The notes: generated by a model not told the origin, from the sequence alone. A stretch of DNA of 64,000 bases from JAICYJ01 sp963737445 (GCA_963737445.1 CAVTSO010000009.1:248001-312000); one strand, 5' to 3'. Counted from the stretch's first letter, positions 51,977-61,267 are shown. Numbers and translations: made by a program.

Positions 51977-53859
51977 TCGCCCGCGACGCAGCGCAGGTCG
52001 TAGACCTCGTCGTGACCGTCTTCGAAGGTGCGGCAGCGAGCCGGGAGCTGCAGGGCCGCGCGGGGATGGGTGGAGCGCATCAGCCGCCGGACGATCCCGG
52101 TGAACGGTGCCATTCGCCGCCAGCGCGGCGCGGGCGTGTGGCCGGCCAGCGACCCCGGTTCCACCACCAGGTAGTCGGCGCCGTAGCGCTGACGCAGCGC
52201 GAGTATCTTCGGCCGCGATTCTCCGAAGTAGGCGTCGATCATCGCGAACATGCGCGACCGCGCGATGGTCAGGTACTTGGCGCTGAAGACCTGATACAGC
52301 TTGCGCGAGATCACCACCGGCCGCTTCGAGACGAGCGTCACGCAACCGATCTTGGTCGGATCGCCCGCGATGATGGTGTTCTTGGGCAGCGTGCCAACGT
52401 ACTGCAGCATTCCGCGATCGCGACCGCAGTGCCCGGCGAGGCTGACCCCGCGGCCGGCGATCGCCACCTCGGCCAGGAGCAGGGTTCCGGCCAGCACGGC
52501 CGCCACTCCGACGACCCTGGCCGCCGCGGCGCCGCGCCTCCAGACCAGCGCGCTGGCCACCACGGCGACCACGATCGACACCACCACCACCGGCCGTTCA
52601 CCGTGATGCAGGAAGAAGCGCAGCCGGGCGCTGGACAGGTTGGGTCCCAGCGGTACCACCCGCACGGCGAGGTAGGCGGCCGCGAGGCTGATGGCGAGCC
52701 CGAGCGGGACCAGCAGCCACGTCAGGGCGGGCCGCAGCCAGTGGCCGAGCGATTCGAAGGTCGGCCGCCAGGCGACGGCGACGGCGACGCACGAGAAGGG
52801 CAGCAGCGGATAGGTGTAGCGGTTGGGAAGGTACAGCCGGAACAGCACCGCAAAGGCCAGCAAGTAGAGCAGCAGCGAGGTGACCAGCACCCACAGCAGT
52901 TCGCGCCGCAGGAGCAGGATGTTCCGCGGGCGCAGCAACAGCAACACGACAGGGGTGAAGAGCAGGATCGCAAGCGATGGCCCGATGTCCAGCCCCGAGT
53001 AGGTGCCTTTCAGAATCGACAGGACGCTGTTGCTGAAGAAGTGCATCTGCCCGCGCGGACCGAAGTCGGGCAGGGCGTGCGCCTGGGAGCGGGTGATCAG
53101 AGCCTGCTCGTGACCGATCAGCCTCGGCAGCAGCAGGCCGATGCCGCTCACGGCCACGCAGGCCAGCGCCGGCAGCGTGCGTGCCCGCTCCAGCGACGGC
53201 CGGCGGCCGCGCAGCGTCAGGCAGGACGCGACCATGATCGCCAGCGCGCTGACGGCACCCGGCGGATAGAACAGGCTGCCCGCGGCCGGAACTGCGGCGG
53301 CCATCCAGTAGCGCCGGCGCAGCAGCAGGTACACGGTGAGCAGCACCACCGGCTGGCCGAATGCGCGGGCGTGACCGCCGCTGAATCGCAGCGAGTTCAC
53401 CGGCAGCACGAACAGCGCGGCTCCCATCCAGGCCGCCGGCCACCAGTCGGTGTGCTCGCGTACGATCCGGAACACCAGCCACGCCGAGAGCGGCGCCAGC
53501 ACCACCGCCAGCCACGGCCCGAGGGTGACCGGGTCGACCGCGTAGCTCGCGATCCGGTAGAGCGTCTGCAGGCCGAGTGGCACGTAGCCGGCGTCGACCA
53601 GGGCCCTGGTGAGCGGGTCGGTGAAGAGCGCCGGGTCCTGGAACCGGCGCATCCAGAACGTGTGGGTCTGCGCGTCCGGCTGGAATGTGAGCGCGTTGAA
53701 CAGGATGCCCCACTCCGCGCGCAGCGTCAGCAGCGTGGCTGCGATCAGCACGCCCGCGTTCTCGAGCACGCCACGGCGGGAGATCCGCGACCGAGTCGGC
53801 GCCCGACGCTCGGCTCGTGCTGAGCCGGTGACGCCGGCGTCGGCCACTACCGGTTCCAC
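51973..53859 (-). CDS. Multi-spanning membrane protein, GT-C glycosyltransferase-like
   Basis: 628 residues from GTG 53859. About ten to twelve membrane helices from residue 30 to 490 and a C-terminal external domain (PKNTIIAGDPTKIGCVTLVS, RYGADYLVVEPGSLAG). The first external loop has FQPDAQTHTFWMRRFQDPALF with an acidic residue where GT-C enzymes have their catalytic Asp. Overall layout fits GT-C glycosyltransferases that use polyprenyl-phosphate sugars, but the identity is inferred from topology. It lies upstream of crcB with a 4-base overlap. Confidence 0.65.
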   Translation of the reverse strand: MEPVVADAGVTGSARAERRAPTRSRISRRGVLENAGVLIAATLLTLRAEWGILFNALTFQPDAQTHTFWMRRFQDPALFTDPLTRALVDAGYVPLGLQTLYRIASYAVDPVTLGPWLAVVLAPLSAWLVFRIVREHTDWWPAAWMGAALFVLPVNSLRFSGGHARAFGQPVVLLTVYLLLRRRYWMAAAVPAAGSLFYPPGAVSALAIMVASCLTLRGRRPSLERARTLPALACVAVSGIGLLLPRLIGHEQALITRSQAHALPDFGPRGQMHFFSNSVLSILKGTYSGLDIGPSLAILLFTPVVLLLLRPRNILLLRRELLWVLVTSLLLYLLAFAVLFRLYLPNRYTYPLLPFSCVAVAVAWRPTFESLGHWLRPALTWLLVPLGLAISLAAAYLAVRVVPLGPNLSSARLRFFLHHGERPVVVVSIVVAVVASALVWRRGAAAARVVGVAAVLAGTLLLAEVAIAGRGVSLAGHCGRDRGMLQYVGTLPKNTIIAGDPTKIGCVTLVSKRPVVISRKLYQVFSAKYLTIARSRMFAMIDAYFGESRPKILALRQRYGADYLVVEPGSLAGHTPAPRWRRMAPFTGIVRRLMRSTHPRAALQLPARCRTFEDGHDEVYDLRCVAGE

Positions 53860-53992
53860 GGTGACCGCGAGTGGGAGGGGCCTTTCACCTCACCATTGTG
53901 GACGTTCGCGAGGATGGAAGTAGCCAGCCAACATGACCTGGGACAAGAATCCTTACACGGGCCTTTCATGGATCTGGCAGTGATGGTCTAGC

Positions 53993-54502
53993 TTGACCGT
54001 TGCTGCACCGCTTGGCTCGCTTGCCGTGGACCGCCCACTCGATGACACCCAGGACATGGTTTCCCCGCTGCAGGTGGATGCCGAGATACGGCTGCTGCTG
54101 GAGCGGCTCGGCCAGCTCGTCTCGGCGAACGACGATGACCCCCGACGACGCCTGCTGGCCGCGTTGATCGCCATGTGGGATGACGACCCTCGCCTCGACC
54201 GCCGGCTCGAGGCGGCTCAGCATCTCCTGACGCTCGACCAGCGGGACGTGTGGTTCGTCGCGGAGGACCCGGTAACGGCCGTCGACGATGCGGCGAGCCG
54301 GCTGCTGGTCGCGCTCGGCGACGCCATCACCGCCGCCGGTGCGAACTTCTACTTCGACGCGGGCGAGCCGTTCATCCCGGCCGCTCATGCCGATGACGCC
54401 TACCTCGAGCTTGGAGATGCGATCCGCCAGTGGAAGGCCCAGATGCTCGACGAGCAGCGGCGGCGGCAGCACCCGCGGGTGGAGTCAGAGGAGCTGATCT
54501 AG
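53993..54502 (+). CDS. Hypothetical cytosolic protein
   Basis: Up to 169 residues. TTG 53993, GTG 54026 and ATG 54056 are all possible starts, none with a clear ribosome-binding site. The sequence is helical and acidic: EIRLLLERLGQLVSANDDD, AALIAMWDDDPRLDRRLEA, and QWKAQMLDEQRRRQ near the end. No membrane segment or known motif. Function unknown. Confidence 0.5.
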   Translation: MTVAAPLGSLAVDRPLDDTQDMVSPLQVDAEIRLLLERLGQLVSANDDDPRRRLLAALIAMWDDDPRLDRRLEAAQHLLTLDQRDVWFVAEDPVTAVDDAASRLLVALGDAITAAGANFYFDAGEPFIPAAHADDAYLELGDAIRQWKAQMLDEQRRRQHPRVESEELI

Positions 54503-54659
54503 CGGAGCCGGGCGGCCGTGATCATCGAGCCCGTATGCGGCTTGCGCGCGGCGGGCAGACCTGCGAATCTAGCGTGATTCCCCCTGGAAATCTGGCGGTC
54601 TCCCGGTGTCGGGATGGCGGTCGTGGCGCGCCGGCTGTGTGCGGCGGAAGGAGTTCGGA

Positions 54660-55061
54660 ATGACGCTGCTCACGAGTTACCCACCGTTCCTAGACGTGCT
54701 CTGGACGATGGCCGTGTTCTTTGCCTGGATCATCTGGTTCTGGCTGCTGATCACGGTCTTCTCGGACCTGTTCCGGCGGCATGACGCCAGCGGGTTCGAG
54801 AAGGTGTTGTGGATGATCTTTGTGATCATCGTTCCCTACCTGGGCGTATTCATCTATCTGCTCGTCAACCACGACGGCATGACCCAGCGCGCTGTCAGAG
54901 ATCAGCAGGCGGCCCAGCAGCAGTTCGACGACCACATCCGTTCGGTCGCGCCGGCGAGCTCGACCGAGGAGATCGCGAAGGCCAAGCAGCTGCTGGACAG
55001 CGGCGCTATCAACCAGGCCGAGTACGAATCGCTCAAGGCGAAGGCGCTGGCCGCGGGTTGA
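54660..55061 (+). CDS. SHOCT-domain membrane protein with PLDc_N-like helices
   Basis: 133 residues from ATG 54660 with GGAAGGAG upstream. Two membrane helices (WTMAVFFAWIIWFWLLITVFS and WMIFVIIVPYLGVFIYLLV) of the PLDc_N type, followed by a polar linker and a C-terminal SHOCT motif: EEIAKAKQLLDSGAINQAEYESLKAKAL. SHOCT motifs are short oligomerisation helices. Common in actinobacteria, role unknown. Ends inside the convergent membrane gene. Confidence 0.85.
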   Translation: MTLLTSYPPFLDVLWTMAVFFAWIIWFWLLITVFSDLFRRHDASGFEKVLWMIFVIIVPYLGVFIYLLVNHDGMTQRAVRDQQAAQQQFDDHIRSVAPASSTEEIAKAKQLLDSGAINQAEYESLKAKALAAG

Positions 55062-55745
55062 GGCTGACCAGGTCGATAGCGAGCGTCGCCTCGGCCAGGC
55101 CGACCATCGCGCCGATCGTGACGCCCAGCGCGGCCTCGTAGGCCGCGCCCGCCAGGAACGGGTGCGGCAGGCCGACAACGTAGAGCGCGTGCAGCGCCGC
55201 TGATTCGATCAGAACCGGGATGGTCACCACGCGGACCGTCAGCCAGAACCGCGGCCACACCAGCCGGGCCGACCGCACGAGGCTGCGCGCCACGCCGGCC
55301 CGCTCCATCACGATCACCGGCCCCGTCAGGGAGATCAGCGTGAAGGCCACCAGCCCTGGCACCAACGAGCAGCAGGGTCAGGCCGACGCTGATCGCGATC
55401 ACGACGACGTCGGCCACGAGCAGCGACGCCCACGGCAGCGTGCGCAGCACCTCCGACACCGGAGCCGCACGCTGGCCGTGCTGATGCTCTGACACGATCC
55501 GCTCGCTCAGCCCGCCGTAGAACACGATGCCGGCCGACGAGACCGCGCCCGTCAGGAGCGCTCCGGCTCGGAGCAGCGTGCCCCAGTTGCCGGTGTGACC
55601 GTGGGCGACGCTGTCCGCGACGAGCTGCGCGGCCGCGTCGGCCACGCCGCCGATGGAGAACACCAGCAGGGCCATCGGGCCCAGCACGCGGAAGCGCGCC
55701 CGGTAGGTCGTCAGGGCGCGGCCGAAGATCGAGCGCGCGGTATGT
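55033..55745 (-). CDS. Membrane protein of unknown function, one frameshift, start unclear
   Basis: The first part, RSIFGRALTTYRARFRVLG then MALLVFSIGGVADAAAQLV, and the last part, VPGLVAFTLISLTGPVIVM to LAEATLAIDLVSLNPR, are in different frames and meet near 55360. Joined, it has about five or six membrane helices and resembles the membrane proteins with repeated RALTTYR-type helices often seen in actinobacteria. No ATG or GTG precedes the conserved start; GTG 55687 would cut off 18 conserved-looking residues. No specific function. Confidence 0.55.
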
Positions 55746-55779
55746 CCCGTGGGGCCCGTGCCGCCGACCGACCGCAGCC

Positions 55780-56025
55780 CTACGTGGGCGGGCGGCCCTT
55801 TCGCGCTTCGGAGAACATCCTGCTCGCAGCCACGATCGCGTCGCCCTTGTCGCCGAACGTCTGCTTGGTCCGGTGCTTGTTCGACCTGAAGTTGTTGTCC
55901 TCGATGTAGCCGCGCCACGTCTGCGTCGCCTCATCGAACTCGACGCCGTCGTGCCAGTGGAGATACTGCTCGCCGCTGATCTCATCCTCCGATCGGTACC
56001 AGGCAACGTACCGGACCCGACGGCC
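55780..56025 (-). CDS. Small protein without a visible start codon
   Basis: Open frame of 82 codons between a TGA at 56026-56028 and TAG at 55780-55782. The composition is protein-like: ISGEQYLHWHDGVEFDEA, TWRGYIEDNNFRSNKHR, FGDKGDAIVAASRMF. There is no ATG, GTG or TTG near its 5' end, so either a rare start is used, a base is wrong, or it is the end of a gene broken by an indel. Sits between the ferric-reductase-like gene and the membrane protein. Confidence 0.35.
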   Translation of the reverse strand, partial: GRRVRYVAWYRSEDEISGEQYLHWHDGVEFDEATQTWRGYIEDNNFRSNKHRTKQTFGDKGDAIVAASRMFSEARKGRPPT

Positions 56026-56030
56026 TCAGA

Positions 56031-57014
56031 TCAGGTGTGCGCGGTGACCCGTCCCGACAGCAGCCCGTCATGGGTCAGCCGCCAGTTGGCCACCACGTGC
56101 CGCTGCACCCCGTCGGTCACACAGGCGCCGTCGAAGCCCAGCGGCCGCACCGCCGTTACCTTTCCGGTGCAGACCAACCCGCTGGGCAGGTACTCCATCT
56201 GGAACGTGGTCGCCTGCAGGCTGGTGGAACGGACCAGCAGGTCGGCCCGCACCAGGACGTTCTGGCTGCCGTGCCCGACGCCGGTCATGGACACGAGCGC
56301 CACGTCGGATCCCTGCTGCTGCAGGATCCGCCCGCTCAGGTGGTCGTCGAAGCTGGCCGCGTTCCACTGGTGGGAGTGGACGCGCAGCGGCCCCAGCGCC
56401 AGGCCCAGGATCACCACCGCCGAGACCGCGGCCATGACCAGCAGGCGGCGGGTGAGCAGCCGCGCCGGCGCTCCCGGCCGCTCCGCGATGCGCCACAGCA
56501 CCAGCGACACCACCAGCGTCGTCGAGACGATGTAGATCGCGAGCATCCACGGCGCGTTCCTGTCGGTGCCAGACCCGATCCCGTGCAGCGTGGCGGCCGC
56601 CCACACCGCGAAGTTCGCGTAGTGCGCCCGCCGCCACCAGCGGTGGGGCATCCGCCCGCGGTAGTGGTTGGTGATCGCCAGCGCAAGCAGCAGCTCGGCG
56701 GCCGCGATGCCGAGGCCGGTCCAGATCGGCCGGTAGCCGGCCGCCAGCGGCACGGCCAGCTGGGTCAGCGAGAACGGCAGGAACGAGTCGATGCCGATCG
56801 TGACGACGTGGATGGCGATGAATGTCCCCACCAGCAGGCCGCCGTAGCGGTGCACATCCTCCACTGCGAACATCGGCCACCTCCGCCAGCGCCGGCCCGG
56901 CGCCTTTCCGGCCAGGGCGAGTCCGAGCGCGATCACCGCGGTCAGCAAGACGTAGGCGGCGATGCCGGCCGCGCGGGCCGCGTACCAGTCGATCGGGTTC
57001 GATGTCAGGTGCAT
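56031..57014 (-). CDS. Ferric-reductase-like transmembrane protein
   Basis: 327 residues from ATG 57014. Six or so helices between residues 10 and 205 with His residues placed as heme ligands: EDVHRYGGLLVGTFIAIHVVTIG and AHYANFAVWAAATLHGIGSG. This matches ferric reductase-like domains (YedZ/FRE type). After another helix an external domain of about 110 residues follows (GRILQQQGSDVALVSMTG...GLVCTGKVTAV). No FAD/NADPH domain. With ApbE next to it, it probably passes electrons across the membrane. Confidence 0.78.
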   Translation of the reverse strand: MHLTSNPIDWYAARAAGIAAYVLLTAVIALGLALAGKAPGRRWRRWPMFAVEDVHRYGGLLVGTFIAIHVVTIGIDSFLPFSLTQLAVPLAAGYRPIWTGLGIAAAELLLALAITNHYRGRMPHRWWRRAHYANFAVWAAATLHGIGSGTDRNAPWMLAIYIVSTTLVVSLVLWRIAERPGAPARLLTRRLLVMAAVSAVVILGLALGPLRVHSHQWNAASFDDHLSGRILQQQGSDVALVSMTGVGHGSQNVLVRADLLVRSTSLQATTFQMEYLPSGLVCTGKVTAVRPLGFDGACVTDGVQRHVVANWRLTHDGLLSGRVTAHT

Positions 57015-57865
57015 GCGAGTGCACCCTCCAGCGACCGCCGCCACGAGCGGTTGGTGACGGGCCGATCGTCCGCCCACAGGAAGCGGCCGGGCAGGCCCCG
57101 TTCGTCCAGCCAGTCCGGGCCGTCCTCGCCCAGCAGGAACGCCGCCTTGGCGGCGACGTCGGCATCCAGGCACGTGGCGCCGGACACCGTCACCTGCTGC
57201 CAGCGCGTCTGGGACGGCCGCCCGGTGACGGGATCGATCAGATGGTGCTGCAGTCGTCCGCCGCGGCGCCAGGCGCGCCGTCCCCGGCCGCTGGTGGCAA
57301 GCCCGCCGGACTCGAGCCGCACGGCGCCGCCTCCGGGCAGCTCCACGTCGACCGCTCCGCGCGCGGCGACGTCGCCGCCGGCGGAGACCCAGCCCTCGCC
57401 GTCGAGGCACGCAAGCGCTTCATCCACGGCACGCGACTTGACCACGCCGTTCAGATCGAGCTCGACTCCGGCGGGCGCGCGCAGCAGCTGGCCGCGCGCC
57501 TCGATCCGGTGCCAGCAACCTGCCACCGCCGGTGCGGGCGGCTCCGGCCGGTCGAGGCCGTCCCCGAAGTCGCGGTCGTAGCCCGCCGCCTGCAGGGCGG
57601 AGCCGATCGTGGGGTCGACCAGACCGCCGGTCTCGCGGGCGGCCCACAGCGATAGCTCGAGCATGTCGGCAAACGCCCGGGACGCGCGGATCGCACCCCC
57701 GGCGACGGCGTTCACCGCATTCAGCTCGCTGCCGTCGATGAAGCGGCTGAAGCGGCGCTCGTGCCGATCGAACAGGGCACGCATCCGCCGCGCCTGCTCT
57801 GCCGTCGCGCCGGCCACGCGCACGTCGCAGCCCATCGACCGGAATCGTAGGACAGGTGCGCTCAC
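57005..57865 (-). CDS. apbE: FAD:protein FMN transferase, ApbE family
   Basis: 286 residues from GTG 57865 (GTGA overlap with the small gene upstream). Conserved segments: MGCDVRVAG, RRFSRFIDGSELNAVNAVAGG, GLVDPTIGSALQAAGYDRDF, VELDLNGVVKSRAVDEAL, GWVSAGGDVAARG and HLIDPVTGRPS with the metal-binding region, ending DADVAAKAAFLLG. It attaches FMN to a Thr of extracytoplasmic redox proteins. No signal peptide is visible. No clear flavinylation motif was found in the two neighbours. Confidence 0.88.
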   Translation of the reverse strand: MSAPVLRFRSMGCDVRVAGATAEQARRMRALFDRHERRFSRFIDGSELNAVNAVAGGAIRASRAFADMLELSLWAARETGGLVDPTIGSALQAAGYDRDFGDGLDRPEPPAPAVAGCWHRIEARGQLLRAPAGVELDLNGVVKSRAVDEALACLDGEGWVSAGGDVAARGAVDVELPGGGAVRLESGGLATSGRGRRAWRRGGRLQHHLIDPVTGRPSQTRWQQVTVSGATCLDADVAAKAAFLLGEDGPDWLDERGLPGRFLWADDRPVTNRSWRRSLEGALACT

Positions 57866-58140
57866 GACTGGCTGGTGCTCGCCTGCGGAGGCGCGGACTG
57901 GGGTGGAGCGATCGAGCCCGACTGCAGCGAGCTCTGCCGCACCGTGTTGGCGAACCGCCGGGGAGCCGTCAGCGGCGTCGCCGAGTGCCGGGCGTGGCCG
58001 GATGCGGTGCTGCGCGTGGCAAGCATCCCGCCGGCGAACACGGCGACAGCGGCGGCGGCCAGGGCGCCCTTGCCGAGAGCGGCACGGCGCCGGGCGGCGA
58101 CCATCCGGCCGGGCTGATCGTTGTTCGACGTCGGTTCCAT
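57862..58140 (-). CDS. Small membrane-anchored protein in the apbE operon
   Basis: 92 residues from ATG 58140. Basic N-terminus, one membrane helix (LGKGALAAAAVAVFAGGMLA) and a Ser/Thr/Pro/Gln-rich outer tail (APPQSAPPQASTSQS). Overlaps apbE by 4 bases and is cotranscribed with apbE and the ferric-reductase-like gene. Could be a structural partner; no family recognised. Confidence 0.6.
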   Translation of the reverse strand: MEPTSNNDQPGRMVAARRRAALGKGALAAAAVAVFAGGMLATRSTASGHARHSATPLTAPRRFANTVRQSSLQSGSIAPPQSAPPQASTSQS

Positions 58141-58243
58141 ACCCGAACCGTACGGATGCCAGATGAGCGGAAGCTTGGGGTCGGTTTAACGTTTCCTGCG
58201 AGGCCGACCGCGCAGATGCTCTCGCCGCAGTTCCGGTGCGAGA

Positions 58244-58895
58244 ATGGGCACCGTGTTCGAGCGCTTTACCGAGCGTGCCCGGTACGTCCTCGTCCTGGCC
58301 CAGGACGAGGCGCGCACGCTCAAGCACAACTGCATCGGCACAGAGCACATCCTGCTGGGACTGCTGCGCGAGGAGCACGGGCCGGCTGCGCGTGTGCTCG
58401 GCTCGCTCGGCATCACGGTGGAGGAGGTGCGCGCCCAGGTCGCCCGCATCATCGTCCAGGGCGACGAGCCGCCGGACTCGAACATCCCGTTCACGCCCGC
58501 GGGCCAAGAAGGTGCTGGAGCTGGCGCTGCGCGAGGCGCTATCGCTGGGTCACGACTACATCGGCACCGAGCACATCCTGCTGGGCCTGGTGCGCCAGAA
58601 CGAGGGCGTGGCCGCCCGTATCCTGCTCGACTTCGACGCCGACGACACGATCCGCAACGAGATCATGCGCATGCTCTCAGGATCGGCCGGTGAACGCGCT
58701 CCGCGTAAAGGGGAGCCCTGGATCATGGTCTACTGCCCGAGCTGCCACACACCGATCGAGTCGATCGGCACCGAGATGGCGCCCGGTCGCTTCGTCGTCG
58801 AGGACGACGGCGCGCAGACGTGCCGTCGTTGCGGCGCGGTCTGGCATCTCAGCTACCGCGTGGAGTGGAGGATGGCCGGGGACGAGGGCGAGTAG
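58244..58895 (+). CDS. ClpN-repeat protein with C-terminal zinc ribbon, one frameshift
   Basis: ATG 58244, or GTG 58253, which matches the usual ClpC opening FERFTERARYV. Two Clp N-domain repeats: LVLAQDEARTLKHNCIGTEH with ILLGLLREEHGPA, and, after a frameshift near 58497-58505 (one extra C), KKVLELALREALSLGHDYIG with LGLVRQNEGVAARIL. No AAA+ module follows; instead the protein ends in a zinc ribbon, YCPSCHTPIESIG and TCRRCGAVWHLSY. About 216 residues. It may be an adaptor related to ClpC. Confidence 0.8.
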
Positions 58896-58915
58896 CGCAC
58901 CTATGCTCTTCGCTC

Positions 58916-59818
58916 GTGAACCCTCGGCGCCTGTCCTCACGTAGGCGCGGCCAGCTGGCCGTTGCCCTGGCGGCCATCGCCTGGTCGACGGCGGGCCTGT
59001 TCCAGCGTGAGCTTGACGTCAGCACGGCCACGCAGCTGGCGGGCCGGGCCGGATTCGCGCTGGTGGCGCTGCTCGGGCTCGTGTGGCTGACGGAGCGCGG
59101 CAACGTGGTCGGAGCGTTCCGCTCGATCGGCATCGCCGGAGTCGGAGTGGCGGTCTGCACGGCGATAGCCTCCGGCAGCTTCATCGTCGCGCTCAACCAC
59201 ACGACCGTCGCCCACGTGCTGTTCACCCAGGCGATCTCGCCGGTGCTGGCCGCGTTGCTGGGCTGGGTGGTGCTGCGGGAACCGGTCATCGGCCGGACGT
59301 GGGCGGCGATGGTGATCGCGCTGGCCGGCGTCGCCATCATGTTCGGGACGCCTGGCGACGCTGACGTGATCGGCGACGGCGTCTCGCTGCTGATGTCGTT
59401 CGCGTTCGCCGTTGCGATCGTGATCACGCGCCACCGCCGCGACGTGTCGATGATCCCGGCCGTCTGCCTGTCCCAGGTCATGGTCGTCTGCGTGGCCGCG
59501 CCGTTCGCGGCGCCCAGCACCATCACGCGCCACGACCTGGTCTTCCTGGTGCTGATCGGCGCCTTCCAGATGGGCATCGGCCTGGCCCTGTTCGCCGTCG
59601 GCGCCCGCCTGATCAACGCCGCCGAGGTCGCCCTGATCACGCTGCTCGAGGTGGTGCTGGGGCCGCTGTGGGTGTGGATCGCCTTCTCCGAGACCCCTGA
59701 CACCGCCACGCTGGTTGGCGGCCTGGTGGTGCTGGTGGCCGTCATCGTCCAGGTCAGCGGCGAGGTGCGAATGCCGGTGCGGCTCTCGGCAACCGAGGCC
59801 GCCCCGCCACCTCCGTAG
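58916..59818 (+). CDS. EamA/DMT-family transporter
   Basis: 300 residues from GTG 58916. Ten membrane helices in two EamA repeats: AAIAWSTAGLFQRELDVSTA, ALNHTTVAHVLFTQAISPVL, LGWVVLREPVIGRTW, and in the second half LFAVGARLINAAEVALITLLEVVLGPLW. These are metabolite or drug exporters with unpredictable substrates. Confidence 0.88.
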   Translation: MNPRRLSSRRRGQLAVALAAIAWSTAGLFQRELDVSTATQLAGRAGFALVALLGLVWLTERGNVVGAFRSIGIAGVGVAVCTAIASGSFIVALNHTTVAHVLFTQAISPVLAALLGWVVLREPVIGRTWAAMVIALAGVAIMFGTPGDADVIGDGVSLLMSFAFAVAIVITRHRRDVSMIPAVCLSQVMVVCVAAPFAAPSTITRHDLVFLVLIGAFQMGIGLALFAVGARLINAAEVALITLLEVVLGPLWVWIAFSETPDTATLVGGLVVLVAVIVQVSGEVRMPVRLSATEAAPPPP

Positions 59819-59832
59819 ACCCGTTCTCTAGG

Positions 59833-60702
59833 ATGCGCCCGGTGCTCGATGTCTCCTTCACCCCGGCCGCGCCCTACCTGCTGGCACGATCGATCGGCTC
59901 GCCCGATCTGTCCCGCAGCTTCCGGGGAAGCGTGCTGCAGCTGGCATACCCCGCCGGAGAGCACGATGCCACCGCTCACGTCTGGCAGCGGCACGACGGC
60001 ACTCTGCAGGCCCGCATCGACAGCCCGGATCCGTGCCTTGCACACGACCGCTTGCACCGGCTGCTCGGCGTCGGTCTGGACACGACGCCGTTCCTGCGCA
60101 TGGCGGCCGACGACCCGCTGCTGCGGCCGATGACGTCGCGCCTGCGCGGGCTGCGGCCGCTGATGCTCGCCACGCCGGTGCACGCTCTGATCCGGGCCGT
60201 GTGCGGGCAGCTGATCCGCTCCTCCGACGCGCTCGCGATCGAGCGGCGCATCGTCCGCCTGCTCGGCCGCCCCCGCGGGCGCTTCGTGCTGGCGCCCGCC
60301 GCCGAGACGCTGGCGTCGGCGCACCCGGCGCTGCTCGAGCGGGCCGGCCTGTCGCCAAAGCGGGCGGTGGTGCTGACCCGTGCCGCGCGGCGGCTGCGCC
60401 TGGAGTCGCTGGCCGGCGATCCCGCCGAGCGGGCGGAGCTCCGCATCCGTCGCGAACCAGGACTGGGGGAGTGGTCGGTGGGGGTGGTGATGATCTACGG
60501 ATTCGGCCGCCACGAGCGCGGTCTGGCCGGCGACCTGGCGCTTGTGCGCCTGGCCCGGGCGCTGGGCGTCGAGAGCGACCGCGAGCTGCTTGCCCGCTAC
60601 GGCCCCTGGCAGGGGCTGGCGTCGATCTGGCTGATGCACCATCCCGCCGCCGCCCGGCGCTCGTCCTGGCGCGGTGGAGAGGCGGTCACGGTTCCTGTGT
60701 GA
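59833..60702 (+). CDS. AlkA-like DNA-3-methyladenine glycosylase, HhH-GPD family
   Basis: 289 residues. N-terminal AlkA-like domain, then the HhH-GPD core: PVHALIRAVCGQLIRSSDALAIERRIV, hairpin EPGLGEWSVGVVMIYGFGR and the catalytic Asp in GLAGDLALVRLARAL. The hairpin normally reads LPGIGxWTA; here PGLGEWSV. Excises alkylated bases in DNA repair. No Ada domain is fused. Start codon ATG 59833. Confidence 0.85.
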   Translation: MRPVLDVSFTPAAPYLLARSIGSPDLSRSFRGSVLQLAYPAGEHDATAHVWQRHDGTLQARIDSPDPCLAHDRLHRLLGVGLDTTPFLRMAADDPLLRPMTSRLRGLRPLMLATPVHALIRAVCGQLIRSSDALAIERRIVRLLGRPRGRFVLAPAAETLASAHPALLERAGLSPKRAVVLTRAARRLRLESLAGDPAERAELRIRREPGLGEWSVGVVMIYGFGRHERGLAGDLALVRLARALGVESDRELLARYGPWQGLASIWLMHHPAAARRSSWRGGEAVTVPV

Positions 60703-60742
60703 AGGAGGCCGGCGCAGGTCGCCCGGTAGACTGCGCTGCACA

Positions 60743-61267
60743 GTGCCCAAATGGCTGCCCAACGCGTTGACGGCCGCCAGGCTGGTGGCGATCGTCCCGT
60801 TCACCATACTTCTGGCCCGGTCGGACGACGCGGTCAGCACCGGCGCCGCACTGCTGTTCGCCGCCGCAGCATCGACCGACTTCCTGGACGGCTACCTGGC
60901 CCGCCACGCCAATGCCCAGACGCGGTTCGGCCGCATCGCCGACCCGCTGGCCGACAGGCTGCTGATCGACCTGGCGCTGGTGCTGCTGGTCTACCACCAG
61001 CGGCTGGAGTGGTGGCTGGCGGCCCCGGTGTTGCTGCGAGACGCGCTCCTGGCCGCCGTGTTCCGCGCCCGCCACGAGGCCACCGAGGTGCAGGTGAACA
61101 TGCTCGGCAAGGCCGGCACCGCCGCCATCATGCTGTCGCTGTTTCTGCTGATGCTGACCGAGCAGAACTGGCCGAAGGTGCTCTATGTGCTCGGGCTGGC
61201 GCTGTCGGTCGCCGCCGGGGCGCGCTACCTGAAGCAGGAGGGGGGTCTCGAATCAAAGCCGTCGTGA
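60743..61267 (+). CDS. CDP-alcohol phosphatidyltransferase
   Basis: 174 residues from GTG 60743. The CDP-AP motif is complete: DFLDGYLARHANAQTRFG followed by RIADPLADR, with all three catalytic Asp residues. N-terminal VPKWLPNALTAARLVAIVPF fits PgsA-like phosphatidylglycerol-phosphate synthases; cardiolipin or phosphatidylinositol-type activity is also possible. Membrane protein with about six helices. Its stop overlaps the start region of the next gene. Confidence 0.88.
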   Translation: MPKWLPNALTAARLVAIVPFTILLARSDDAVSTGAALLFAAAASTDFLDGYLARHANAQTRFGRIADPLADRLLIDLALVLLVYHQRLEWWLAAPVLLRDALLAAVFRARHEATEVQVNMLGKAGTAAIMLSLFLLMLTEQNWPKVLYVLGLALSVAAGARYLKQEGGLESKPS

